DNA from: Roseburia_D sp964388945
GTDB lineage: Bacteria; Bacillota; Clostridia; Lachnospirales; Lachnospiraceae
Length of the DNA: 42,917 bases
Direction of reading: 5' to 3'
Assembly (NCBI GenBank): GCA_964388945.1
Contig: CAYMCM010000014.1
Coordinates: 1-42,917, forward strand
Shown: one piece after another, positions 24,339 to 32,356 of the stretch
Position numbering within the stretch: position 1 is the first letter of the stretch
How the letters are laid out: each line of letters begins with the position of its first letter
Notes under the pieces: generated by a model
What the model was told of the DNA's origin: nothing
The model's input: the letters and a program-made list of their open reading frames with translations, nothing else
The model's database searches: none
Translations under genes and position numbers: made by a program

Positions 24339-24418
24339 AGAGCAGCAGAACCTGAAGAAATGCTCTTTACAGGCTGGTCATCCGGCAGGTGATGAGCTGG
24401 CGGTAAGGGGTTTGTAAC

Positions 24419-25270
24419 ATGCAGGTTTTGAGAGTCATCAATAATAATGTGATCAGTTCACTGGATGATGAAAAATGCGAAGTAGTCGTGATGGGAAAAG
24501 GAGTCGGCTTTCAGAAGAAGGCTGGTGATCCGATTGATGAAACCAGAGTGGAAAAGATTTTTCGACTGCCGAAAGAACATACCAATCAGTATGAGCGTCT
24601 GGTGAGTGATATGCCTTATGAACATATCCGGATAGCAGAAAAGATTATCCATTATGCAGCAAAAACTTTAAACCGTCATTTAAATAAGAATATTTACATT
24701 ACTTTGACAGATCATCTGAATTTTGCGATTGAACGTCAGAAAAAGGGAACTGTTTTCCAGAATGCACTGTTGTGGGAAATTAAGAAATTCTATGAAGATG
24801 AATTTCAAATCGGTCTTAGAGCCGTTGCGATGGTAAGGGAAAAGACCGGGGTGGAACTTCCGGAAGATGAGGCGGGATTCATTGCGCTTCATATTGTAAA
24901 TGCGGAAATGGATGGTGACATGAGCAGGACAGGTACCATTCCGGAAATGATCAAAGATATGTTAAACATCGTTCGATATACCTTTGGTATCGAGATTGAT
25001 GAAACAGAGCTTTCGTATGAGCGTTTTGTCACACATTTAAAGTTTTTTTTGCAGCGTGCGGTTCAGGGTGTCTGTTATGATGAGGATGACCCCGAATTCG
25101 GGGAGAGTATCCGGATGCGTTATCCGAAAGAATATGCCTGCGCAAATAAAATAGGAAATTATGTAAAAAAACGCATGGATTATGAGGTATCGGAGGAAGA
25201 ACTCACCTATCTGACAATGCACATTGTAAAAATTGTCCGCAGAAACAAAAGGACGAACAGTAGATCATAG
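24419..25270 (+). CDS. BglG/LicT/GlcT-type PRD transcription antiterminator
   Basis: RNA-binding antiterminator controlled by PTS phosphorylation. The 283-residue protein has the CAT RNA-binding domain (1-55: LRVINNNVISSLDD, VVMGKGVGFQKKAGD) followed by PRD1 and PRD2. All four PRD histidines are present at the LicT-like positions H99, H158, H206 and H268. TAAGGGG precedes ATG 24419. A RAT-terminator precedes its own gene and another precedes ptsH, its next neighbour. No sugar-specific EII gene is near, so its sensor EIIB is unknown. By context it controls ptsHI, as GlcT does for ptsGHI in B. subtilis. Confidence 0.93.
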   Translation: MQVLRVINNNVISSLDDEKCEVVVMGKGVGFQKKAGDPIDETRVEKIFRLPKEHTNQYERLVSDMPYEHIRIAEKIIHYAAKTLNRHLNKNIYITLTDHLNFAIERQKKGTVFQNALLWEIKKFYEDEFQIGLRAVAMVREKTGVELPEDEAGFIALHIVNAEMDGDMSRTGTIPEMIKDMLNIVRYTFGIEIDETELSYERFVTHLKFFLQRAVQGVCYDEDDPEFGESIRMRYPKEYACANKIGNYVKKRMDYEVSEEELTYLTMHIVKIVRRNKRTNSRS

Positions 25271-25288
25271 ATAAAGTAGCAGAAATAT

Positions 25289-25317
25289 GGGGTTGTTACG
25301 TTTGGTCGGCAAAACCC
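25289..25317 (+). promoter_or_regulatory. RAT element 2, upstream of ptsH
   Basis: GGGGTTGTTACG (25289-25300) and CGGCAAAACCC (25307-25317) are the two conserved RAT blocks, closer to the consensus than RAT 1. It begins 18 bp after the antiterminator's stop. Its 3' end is the 5' arm of the next terminator. Confidence 0.85.
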
Positions 25318-25360
25318 GGATGAGATAAATGTCAGTATGTTTATTTCGTTCGGGTTTTTT
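25314..25360 (+). terminator. RAT-controlled terminator before ptsHI
   Basis: A 16-bp stem (25314-25329 with 25340-25355; three G-U pairs, no mismatch) with a 10-nt loop is followed by T5. It overlaps the RAT 3' half by four bases, so antiterminator binding should prevent it. Confidence 0.9.
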
Positions 25361-25426
25361 CTGTCAAAAGCGAAAATAATTTTCAGAATAGCTGGGAAAA
25401 CTATGGAAAGTGATTGCTTACTATGT

Positions 25427-25484
25427 TGACGTTGTTCCAGCCGCTTTAGAATCAGTGAATGCGGGTGAAACATTTATTATAATT
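25427..25484 (+). promoter_or_regulatory. Possible constitutive promoter(s) between the terminator and ptsH
   Basis: TTGACG (25427-25432) with TAGAAT (25448-25453) is spaced by only 15 bp, and a TATAAT (25479-25484) lacks a good -35. If either works, ptsHI has a RAT-independent basal supply. Confidence 0.35.
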
Positions 25485-25525
25485 TTATAAACATACTATT
25501 TTTAAAATCAAGGAGGAACAAAATT

Positions 25526-25783
25526 ATGGTATCATTCAATTATGTAATCAAGGACGAAATCGGAATTCATGCAAGACCGGCAGGAATGCTGGCTAAAGAA
25601 GCAAAGGCTTTTGAATCAAAGATCACACTTTCTGCAAAAGGAAAAGAAGCAGATGTTACAAGACTGATGGCAGTTATGGGTATGGGAATCAAATGCGGTG
25701 ACGAAGTTACCGTTTCCGCAGATGGTGCTGATGAAGAAAAAGCACTGGAAGCTTTAAAACAGTTCTTTGAAGCAAATCTGTAA
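25526..25783 (+). CDS. ptsH: HPr, phosphocarrier protein of the PTS
   Basis: Passes phosphate from enzyme I to sugar-specific EIIA. The 85-residue protein has the active loop GIHARPAGML with H15 and R17 intact. The regulatory site is not: residue 46, the serine phosphorylated by HPr kinase in Bacilli, is Arg here (VTRLMAVMGMG). This HPr should therefore do transport but not Ser-P/CcpA signalling (inference). AAGGAGG precedes ATG 25526. It is followed by a hairpin and ptsI. Confidence 0.96.
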   Translation: MVSFNYVIKDEIGIHARPAGMLAKEAKAFESKITLSAKGKEADVTRLMAVMGMGIKCGDEVTVSADGADEEKALEALKQFFEANL

Positions 25784-25793
25784 AATAAAAATG

Positions 25794-25828
25794 GATAATA
25801 ACCGCCCTGTAAAAGAGCGGTTATTATC
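25794..25828 (+). other. 12-bp perfect hairpin between ptsH and ptsI
   Basis: GATAATAACCGC (25794-25805) pairs with GCGGTTATTATC (25817-25828) around an 11-nt loop. The tail (attattctac) is only weakly T-rich, so it may be a partial terminator or an RNA end that stabilises ptsH mRNA. Confidence 0.6.
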
Positions 25829-25857
25829 ATTATTCTACAAAAAAGGAGAATCCCAAG

Positions 25858-27471
25858 ATGGAATTGAAAGAAGGAAAGAAGGTTTTTCACGGAATCGCGA
25901 TTGGAAAAGTCCGTGTTCTTACAAAGACAGAAAATCAGGTATCACGAAAAAAGATAGAGGATACCAAAGCAGAGGTGGCACGCTTTGAGGATGCAAAACA
26001 AAAAGCAATCGATCAGCTGCATGCACTGTATGAAAAAGCACTCAAAGAGGTTGGAGAGGTAAATGCGCAGATTTTTGATGTGCATGCCATGATGTTAGAT
26101 GACGGAGATTATATTGACTCTATCCATAATCTGATCGAAGGTCAGGGCGTTAATGCAGAATATGCCGTTGCCCAGACCGGTGATAATTTTGCGAAAATGT
26201 TTGCGGATATGGATGATGAATATTTTAAGGCACGTTCGGTTGATGTCAAAGATATTTCAGAGCGCGTCATCACAATCTTAAATGGTAACGATACCGCATC
26301 CGACATCGGAGATGAACCGGTCATTATCGTAGCGGAAGATCTTGCACCGAGTGAGACAGTACAGATGGACAAGAGCAAACTCCTCGGATTTGTAACACAT
26401 CTTGGATCTGCCAATTCGCATACTGCAATCCTTGCAAGAACCATGGGAATCCCGGCACTTATTAGTGTAGATATCGAAGCTTCATGGAATGGGAAAACAG
26501 CAATCTTGGACGGCTATGAAGGCAAGATCATCGTAGAGCCGGATGAAGCAACACTTGCAGAATATCAGGAAAAGAAAAAGAAGGATGAAGAACAGAAGGA
26601 ACTGCTGCTCACTTTAAAAGGAAAAGAAAATGTGACGAAGAGCGGTCAGAAGATCAATCTTTATGCAAACATCGGAAATGTATCCGATCTGGCAAGCGTT
26701 CTGGAAAATGATGCAGGCGGAATCGGACTGTTCCGAAGTGAGTTCCTGTATCTGGAAAAAGATGATTTTCCAACAGAAGAAGAACAGTTTGCAGTATATC
26801 GCAAAGTAGCAGAGACTATGGCTGGTAAAAAAGTCATTATCCGTACACTGGATATCGGCGCAGATAAACAGGTTGACTATTTTAATCTCGGAAAAGAAGA
26901 CAACCCGGCACTCGGCTACCGTGCGATCCGTATCTGCCTGACACAGCCGGAGATCTTTAAGACACAGCTCCGTGCATTGTTCCGTGCAAGTAATTACGGA
27001 AACATTGCAATCATGTATCCGATGATCATTTCAGTAGATGAAGTACGTCAGATCAAAGAGATCGTGGCAGAAGTGAAAAACGAACTGACTGCAGAAAACA
27101 TTCCGTTCGGAGAAGTAGAACAGGGAATCATGATCGAAACACCTGCAGCAGCAGTGATGAGTGATGAACTGGCAAAAGAAGTGGACTTTTTCAGTATCGG
27201 AACCAATGATCTGACGCAGTATACACTTGCGATTGACCGTCAGAACAGCAAATTGGACAACTTTTACAACCCGCACCACGAAGCAGTGCTGCGCCTGATT
27301 GAACGTGTTGTAAAGAACGCACATGCAGCCGGTATCTGGGCGGGAATCTGCGGAGAGCTTGGTGCAGATACCGAACTGACCGAACGTTTTCTTGCAATGG
27401 GATTAGATGAACTGTCTGTATCTCCGGGATGTATCCTTCCGGTTCGCAAGGCAGTGCGCGATGCGGAATAA
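25858..27471 (+). CDS. ptsI: PTS enzyme I (phosphoenolpyruvate-protein phosphotransferase)
   Basis: Autophosphorylates from PEP and phosphorylates HPr. The 537-residue protein has the HPr-binding N domain (about 20-145), the swivelling domain with active H188 in LGSANSHTAILART, and the PEP-binding barrel with IGLFRSEFLYL, IIRTLDIGADKQ, GYRAIRICL, GIMIETPAAAV, GTNDLTQYTLA and the catalytic Cys in GICGELG. The active-site loop reads GSANSHTA rather than the common GGRTSHSA. AAGGAGA precedes ATG 25858. The next gene starts 23 bp after its stop. Confidence 0.97.
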   Translation: MELKEGKKVFHGIAIGKVRVLTKTENQVSRKKIEDTKAEVARFEDAKQKAIDQLHALYEKALKEVGEVNAQIFDVHAMMLDDGDYIDSIHNLIEGQGVNAEYAVAQTGDNFAKMFADMDDEYFKARSVDVKDISERVITILNGNDTASDIGDEPVIIVAEDLAPSETVQMDKSKLLGFVTHLGSANSHTAILARTMGIPALISVDIEASWNGKTAILDGYEGKIIVEPDEATLAEYQEKKKKDEEQKELLLTLKGKENVTKSGQKINLYANIGNVSDLASVLENDAGGIGLFRSEFLYLEKDDFPTEEEQFAVYRKVAETMAGKKVIIRTLDIGADKQVDYFNLGKEDNPALGYRAIRICLTQPEIFKTQLRALFRASNYGNIAIMYPMIISVDEVRQIKEIVAEVKNELTAENIPFGEVEQGIMIETPAAAVMSDELAKEVDFFSIGTNDLTQYTLAIDRQNSKLDNFYNPHHEAVLRLIERVVKNAHAAGIWAGICGELGADTELTERFLAMGLDELSVSPGCILPVRKAVRDAE

Positions 27472-27494
27472 GAACGACCAGCAAGGAGTATACA

Positions 27495-28319
27495 ATGTGT
27501 AATAAAAAAGTGATTTTTCTTGACATTGACGGAACACTGACAGACTTTAGCGGAAAGATTCCGGAATCGGCAAAAAAAGCACTTGTTCTGGCAAAGCAGG
27601 CAGGCCATCATCTGGTGGTCTGTACCGGCCGGAGCCGTTATCAGATTTCAGAAGAAGTGCGTTCCCTGCCATTCGATGGTATGGTCGGAGGCGCAGGGGC
27701 TTTTGTGATCGCGGATCAAAAAGAACTGTTTCATCACTATATCAAACCGGAGCCGAGAAAACGGCTCATTTCTTATCTTGAGGAAAATAAGTTTTTTTAT
27801 AACATACAGACAGATATCGGAATGCTGATCAATTCCCGCTGTAAAAAGCAGTTGAATAAAGTCTATCGGGAGATCATGGGACTGACGGAAAAACAGTGCG
27901 CAGATCTGGAAGGGAAGGTAATGGTGCGTGAGGATCTCGAAAATTATGAGAGATCCGAGAAGGTGGTCTATCAGATGGCACCGTTTACCGTCGTACAGGT
28001 GCAAAAAGATCTTGCACCGGATTTTTCGGTCACGGCTATGAGCTTTAAACATACCGGGCAAAGCAGCGGTGAAATCGGGATTGCCGGGATTAACAAGGCG
28101 ACTGGTATGCAGGCATATCTTTCTCATATAGGACAGACCAAAGAAGATGCCATTGCGTTCGGAGATAGTGCGAATGATGTGGAAATGCTCGAATTCGCGG
28201 GATATGGTGTTGCCATGGGAAATGCCATTGATCCGTTGAAAGAGCAGGCGGATTTTGTGACGGAATCTGTCGATTCGGACGGTATTTATAAAGCTTTTTT
28301 AAAGCTTGGACTAATTTGA
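27495..28319 (+). CDS. Cof-type HAD-IIB family hydrolase
   Basis: The 274-residue protein has HAD motif I FLDIDGTLTD (D10 nucleophile, D12), motif II VVCTGRS, a C2-type cap (about 85-190) and motif IV AFGDSANDVEML. Such proteins dephosphorylate sugar phosphates or flavin/pyridoxal phosphates; the substrate is not predictable. AAGGAG (27483-27488) fixes ATG 27495. It follows ptsI by 23 bp, so a sugar-phosphate role fits but is an inference. Confidence 0.9.
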   Translation: MCNKKVIFLDIDGTLTDFSGKIPESAKKALVLAKQAGHHLVVCTGRSRYQISEEVRSLPFDGMVGGAGAFVIADQKELFHHYIKPEPRKRLISYLEENKFFYNIQTDIGMLINSRCKKQLNKVYREIMGLTEKQCADLEGKVMVREDLENYERSEKVVYQMAPFTVVQVQKDLAPDFSVTAMSFKHTGQSSGEIGIAGINKATGMQAYLSHIGQTKEDAIAFGDSANDVEMLEFAGYGVAMGNAIDPLKEQADFVTESVDSDGIYKAFLKLGLI

Positions 28320-28320
28320 T

Positions 28321-28349
28321 TTGACGAATAGAAATTTATCATCTATAAT
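28321..28349 (+). promoter_or_regulatory. Strong sigma-A promoter of yicC-remA-gmk-rpoZ
   Basis: TTGACG (28321-28326) and a perfect TATAAT (28344-28349) are spaced by 17 bp. An inverted repeat follows (28353-28359 with 28382-28388, TCTTATC) and ends next to the AAGGTG ribosome site. Confidence 0.9.
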
Positions 28350-28399
28350 ATATCTTATCTGTGCATCAGGATAGAAAACAGGATAAGAAGGTGAACACG

Positions 28400-29278
28400 A
28401 TGATTGAGAGCATGACAGGATTTGGAAGATGTGAGATTTTAGAAGGTGACCGCAAGGTTGCTGTTGAACTGAAATCAGTAAATCATCGTTATCTCGACAT
28501 GAACATAAAGCTTCCGAAAAAGTTAAATCTTTTTGAGGGGGCAATTCGTAGTCTGCTGAAAGAATATATCCAGCGTGGAAAGGTGGATGTGTTCTTTACT
28601 TACGAAGACTATACGGAAAATAATTTCACATTAAATTATAATGAGGCAGTTGCCGCGGAATATTTCGAGCACATAAAGCGCATGGCGGAGCAGTTTGACA
28701 TTGAGAATGATGTTAAGGCAAGCACACTTTCCCGTTATCCGGAAGTGTTTACACTGGGGGAACAGGAGATTGATGAGAGCACAGTCTGGCCGATCCTGGA
28801 GCGTGCAATCCGTGGTGCTGCCGTACAGTTCGTGGAATCGCGCGAAAAAGAGGGCGGACATTTAAAGAAGGATCTGCTGGAAAAACTCGATACCATGCTT
28901 TCCTATGTGGATTTTATCGAGGAGCGTTCACCGGAGATCATGCGCGATTATCGTGAAAAGCTGGAAGCAAAGGTGACAGAGCTTCTTGGTGACACGAGTA
29001 TGGATGAGGCAAGGATTGCGACCGAGGTCACCATCTTTTCAGATAAGATCTGTGTGGACGAAGAAATTGTCCGGCTGCGCAGCCACATCAATAATATGAA
29101 AGAAGAACTGAATAAAGGTGGTTGTATCGGAAGAAAGCTTGATTTTATCGCACAGGAAATGAATCGTGAGGCAAATACGATCCTTTCAAAGGCGAATGAT
29201 CTTGCAATCTCTGATACTGGAATTAATCTGAAAACCGATATTGAAAAAGTAAGAGAACAGATTCAGAATATAGAATAG
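28400..29278 (+). CDS. yicC: YicC/YloC family endoribonuclease
   Basis: The 292-residue protein opens with the family hallmark MIESMTGFGRCE and ELKSVNHRYLDMNIKLP, has a helical middle, and ends with the DUF1732 signature (MKEELNKGGCIGRKLDF, then IAQEMNREANTI and LSKANDL). E. coli YicC is an RNase implicated in sRNA turnover. AAGGTG precedes ATG 28400. It heads the conserved yicC-remA-gmk-rpoZ operon of Firmicutes. Confidence 0.95.
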   Translation: MIESMTGFGRCEILEGDRKVAVELKSVNHRYLDMNIKLPKKLNLFEGAIRSLLKEYIQRGKVDVFFTYEDYTENNFTLNYNEAVAAEYFEHIKRMAEQFDIENDVKASTLSRYPEVFTLGEQEIDESTVWPILERAIRGAAVQFVESREKEGGHLKKDLLEKLDTMLSYVDFIEERSPEIMRDYREKLEAKVTELLGDTSMDEARIATEVTIFSDKICVDEEIVRLRSHINNMKEELNKGGCIGRKLDFIAQEMNREANTILSKANDLAISDTGINLKTDIEKVREQIQNIE

Positions 29279-29287
29279 GTAAGTATC

Positions 29288-29545
29288 ATGGCGAGACTTT
29301 TAAACATTGGCTTCGGAAACGTGGTCAATACAGACAAGATCGTTTCTATTATCACGCCGGATTCGGCTCCGGCAAAAAGGCTGATCCAGAAAGCAAAAGA
29401 GGAAGACAGAATTGTTGATGCGACACAGGGACGGCGAACCAGAGGAATCATTCTGGTGGATGGAAATAAAGTGATCTTATCCGCACTCCAGCCCGATACG
29501 CTGGCAGGCCGTTTCAACGGCAGGGAAAATGAAACAGAGGAATAG
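29288..29545 (+). CDS. remA: RemA family regulator (DUF370)
   Basis: The 85-residue protein begins MARLLNIGFGNVV and carries PDSAPAKRLIQKAKEE and DATQGRRTRGIILVD, the family's DNA-binding core. RemA is a ring-forming transcription factor that activates matrix and osmoprotectant genes in B. subtilis. It lies between yicC and gmk, as in Bacillus; the target genes here are unknown. Confidence 0.94.
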   Translation: MARLLNIGFGNVVNTDKIVSIITPDSAPAKRLIQKAKEEDRIVDATQGRRTRGIILVDGNKVILSALQPDTLAGRFNGRENETEE

Positions 29546-29554
29546 TGAAGTAAA

Positions 29555-30178
29555 ATGAAGAAAAAAGGACTTTTAATCGTTGTTTCCGGTTTTTCCGGTT
29601 CCGGAAAAGGTACGATCATGAAACAACTGTTAAAAAAATACGAAACACAGTATGCACTGTCCATTTCGGCAACGACCAGACAGCCGCGTCCGGGTGAAGC
29701 AGACGGACGGGAATATTTTTTCCGTACAAAAGAGCAGTTCGAGGAGATGATCGATCAGGAAGCATTGATTGAATATGCGCAGTATGTCGGTAATTATTAC
29801 GGTACACCTAAAGCATACGTCGAAGAACAGCTTGCAGCAGGAAAAGATGTGATCCTGGAGATTGAAATACAGGGTGCTTTAAAGGTAAAGGAAAAGTTCC
29901 CGGACACACTGCTTCTTTTTGTGACACCTCCATCGGCGGATGTTTTAAGAGAGCGTCTGACCGGACGCGGTACCGAGGATGCCGTTACTGTAGAGAAACG
30001 TCTTGGCAGAGCTGTGGAAGAAGCAGACGGCGTGGAAACATACGATTATCTCGTGGTAAACGATGACCTGGATGTCTGTGTGGAAGAAGTACACTCCATT
30101 ATTCAGACAGAAAAGCTTCGGGTATCACGTAATATAAATTTTATCAATGAAATTAAATCAGAACTGAAAGGAGAATAA
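29555..30178 (+). CDS. gmk: Guanylate kinase
   Basis: Converts GMP to GDP. The 207-residue protein has the P-loop FSGSGKGTIM (residues about 14-23), the GMP-binding SATTRQPRPGEADGREYFF, the lid FEEMIDQEALIEYAQYVGNYYGTP and LEIEIQGALKVKEKFP. It starts 9 bp after remA, and rpoZ starts 4 bp after its stop. Confidence 0.97.
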   Translation: MKKKGLLIVVSGFSGSGKGTIMKQLLKKYETQYALSISATTRQPRPGEADGREYFFRTKEQFEEMIDQEALIEYAQYVGNYYGTPKAYVEEQLAAGKDVILEIEIQGALKVKEKFPDTLLLFVTPPSADVLRERLTGRGTEDAVTVEKRLGRAVEEADGVETYDYLVVNDDLDVCVEEVHSIIQTEKLRVSRNINFINEIKSELKGE

Positions 30179-30182
30179 TTTT

Positions 30183-30428
30183 ATGATACATCCATCTTAT
30201 GTAGAACTTATGAAAGTTGTAAACCATGACGTTGAAATCGGTGAGGAACCGGTTGTAAACAGCCGTTATTCCATCGTGATTGCGACTGCGAAGCGTGCCA
30301 GACAGATCATTGGCGGAGATGAACCGATGGTTCCGCATGCAGCAGGAAAGAAGCCACTTTCCATCGCAGTGGAAGAGCTTTACACCGGAAAAGTCAAGAT
30401 CTTAAGCGACGAAGAAAGCGAACAGTAA
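30183..30428 (+). CDS. rpoZ: DNA-directed RNA polymerase omega subunit
   Basis: The 81-residue protein has the omega core SRYSIVIATAKRARQIIGG and the following KPLSIAVEELYTGKV. It aids RNA polymerase assembly. GGAG precedes ATG 30183. It is the last gene before a strong terminator. Confidence 0.95.
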   Translation: MIHPSYVELMKVVNHDVEIGEEPVVNSRYSIVIATAKRARQIIGGDEPMVPHAAGKKPLSIAVEELYTGKVKILSDEESEQ

Positions 30429-30434
30429 AAAAAC

Positions 30435-30471
30435 AAAGAGGGGTGTCCAAAACAATTTGGCTCCCCTTTTT
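30435..30471 (+). terminator. Intrinsic terminator after rpoZ
   Basis: GAGGGG pairs with CCCCTT and GTCCAAA with TTTGGC around an ACAA loop; one mismatch and one bulge interrupt the stem, which runs into TTTTT (30467-30471). rimO begins 19 bp later, so any rimO promoter must overlap it or read-through occurs. Confidence 0.8.
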
Positions 30472-30489
30472 CACAATATGGAGGTTTTC

Positions 30490-31812
30490 ATGAAACTGCT
30501 TTTTGTTTCACTTGGCTGTGACAAAAATCTGGTGGACAGCGAATATATGCTCGGTATGCTGGCAAAGGCGGGCATTGAAATTACAGATGATGAAAATGAG
30601 GCAGATATTATTATTGTCAATACCTGCTGTTTTATTAACGATGCAAAAGAAGAGAGCGTCAATACCATTTTAGAAATGGCTCAGTTAAAGACGGACGGAA
30701 AATGTAAGGCACTTTTGGTGACCGGATGTCTGGCGGAGCGTTACCGGGAAGAGATCGAGACAGAAATCCCGGAAGTGGATGCTATTTTAGGAACCAATTC
30801 CTATGACGACATTGTAAACGCCGTGAATGAGACATTGAAAGGAAAAAAATACGAGCATTTCGCAGCGCTTGAAGGATTGCCGAAAGTTGATACCGGACGT
30901 ATCTTAACGACCGGCGGACATTATGCGTATCTTAAGATCGCGGAGGGCTGCAACAAGCACTGCACGTACTGCATCATTCCGTCCATCCGCGGAAATTACC
31001 GCAGTGTGCCGCTTGAAGATCTGGTTGCACAAGCAAAAGAACTTGCGGCTTCCGGCGTAAAGGAACTGATTTTAGTCGCACAGGAGACGACACTTTATGG
31101 TGTGGATCTTTACGGTGAAAAGAGTCTTCACCGGCTGCTTGACGCATTAAATGAAATCCCGGGACTGGTATGGATCCGTATTCTTTACTGTTATCCGGAA
31201 GAGATTTATGATGAATTGATCGCGTCCATCAAGCGCAACAGCAAAGTCTGTCATTACTTAGATATGCCGATCCAGCATGCGGATGATACGATCTTAAAAC
31301 GTATGGGCAGAAAGACAAGTAAAGAAGATTTAGAGCACATTATAAGAAAACTACGGAAAGAAATTCCGGATATTGCGCTACGCACAACACTGATCTGCGG
31401 CTTTCCGGGAGAGACAGAAGATCAGCATGAAGAACTGATGCAGTTCGTTAATGATATGGAATTTGAACGTCTTGGGGCGTTTACCTATTCTCCGGAAGAG
31501 GGAACACCTGCCGCAGAATTTCAGGATCAGTTGGACGAAGAAACAAAACTCACCTGGAAAGATGATGTAATGGAACTGGAACAGGAGATCATCTTTGAGC
31601 AGAATGAAACCTTACAAGGACAGGAAATCTGGGCATTCATCGAAGGAAAGGTTGCGGATGAAAATGCCTATGTCGGCAGAACTTACCGGGACGCTCCGGG
31701 TGTGGACGGCTATATTTTCATCAATACAGAGGAAGAACTGATGTCCGGTGCTTTTGTGAAAGTGAGAGTTACCGGCGCATATGAATATGATCTGATAGGA
31801 GAGATAATCTAA
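30490..31812 (+). CDS. rimO: Ribosomal protein S12 methylthiotransferase RimO
   Basis: Radical-SAM methylthiotransferase acting on the S12 Asp. The 440-residue protein has auxiliary-cluster cysteines C10, C46 and C80, the radical-SAM triad C154-x3-C158-x2-C161 and a C-terminal TRAM domain. RimO rather than MiaB is supported by VSLGCDKNLVDSE, NTCCFINDAKEES and CIIPSIRGNYRS. GGAGG before ATG 30490 sets the start; the frame is open a little further upstream. The next four genes follow almost without gaps. Confidence 0.96.
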   Translation: MKLLFVSLGCDKNLVDSEYMLGMLAKAGIEITDDENEADIIIVNTCCFINDAKEESVNTILEMAQLKTDGKCKALLVTGCLAERYREEIETEIPEVDAILGTNSYDDIVNAVNETLKGKKYEHFAALEGLPKVDTGRILTTGGHYAYLKIAEGCNKHCTYCIIPSIRGNYRSVPLEDLVAQAKELAASGVKELILVAQETTLYGVDLYGEKSLHRLLDALNEIPGLVWIRILYCYPEEIYDELIASIKRNSKVCHYLDMPIQHADDTILKRMGRKTSKEDLEHIIRKLRKEIPDIALRTTLICGFPGETEDQHEELMQFVNDMEFERLGAFTYSPEEGTPAAEFQDQLDEETKLTWKDDVMELEQEIIFEQNETLQGQEIWAFIEGKVADENAYVGRTYRDAPGVDGYIFINTEEELMSGAFVKVRVTGAYEYDLIGEII

Positions 31813-31813
31813 A

Positions 31814-32356
31814 ATGAATTTACCAAATAAACTAACTATTTTTCGCGTGATATTAATTCCGTTTTTTGTATTTTTTATGCTGGCACCGTATTTCCCTGAA
31901 TATGGAAAATACATTGCGGTGACGATCTTTATCGTGGCAAGCCTGACGGATATGTTAGACGGAAAGATTGCAAGAAAATATAACTTAGTCACAAATTTCG
32001 GAAAATTTATGGATCCGCTTGCAGATAAACTTCTTGTCTGTGCTGCCATGATATGTTTGGTAGCGACCGGACAACTGGCAAGCTGGATCGTCATCATCAT
32101 CATCAGCCGTGAATTTATCATCAGCGGATTCCGTCTGATTGCGGCGGACAATGGGATTGTGATCGCGGCAAGCTACTGGGGAAAATTTAAAACGGTATTT
32201 CAGATGCTGATGATCATCGTACTGATCCTTGATATTCAAAATTCAGTATTCCAGATTCTCGGTGTGATCCTAACATATGTGGCACTGATCTTAACCGTTG
32301 TATCGCTGATCGACTATATCATCAAAAATAAGCAGGTATTAAAGGAGCAGAAATAA
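31814..32356 (+). CDS. pgsA: CDP-diacylglycerol-glycerol-3-phosphate 3-phosphatidyltransferase
   Basis: Makes phosphatidylglycerol phosphate at the membrane. The 180-residue protein has several membrane helices and the CDP-alcohol phosphotransferase motif D49-G-x2-A53-R54-x8-G63-x3-D67-x3-D71 intact. The start NLPNKLTIFRVILIP is typical for PgsA. It starts one base after the rimO stop and abuts pncC. Confidence 0.95.
   Translation: MNLPNKLTIFRVILIPFFVFFMLAPYFPEYGKYIAVTIFIVASLTDMLDGKIARKYNLVTNFGKFMDPLADKLLVCAAMICLVATGQLASWIVIIIISREFIISGFRLIAADNGIVIAASYWGKFKTVFQMLMIIVLILDIQNSVFQILGVILTYVALILTVVSLIDYIIKNKQVLKEQK

Noticed and set aside
31612..32151. 179-codon minus-strand reading frame opposite rimO/pgsA
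   Set aside because: Antisense to motif-bearing regions of two core genes; no ribosome site.
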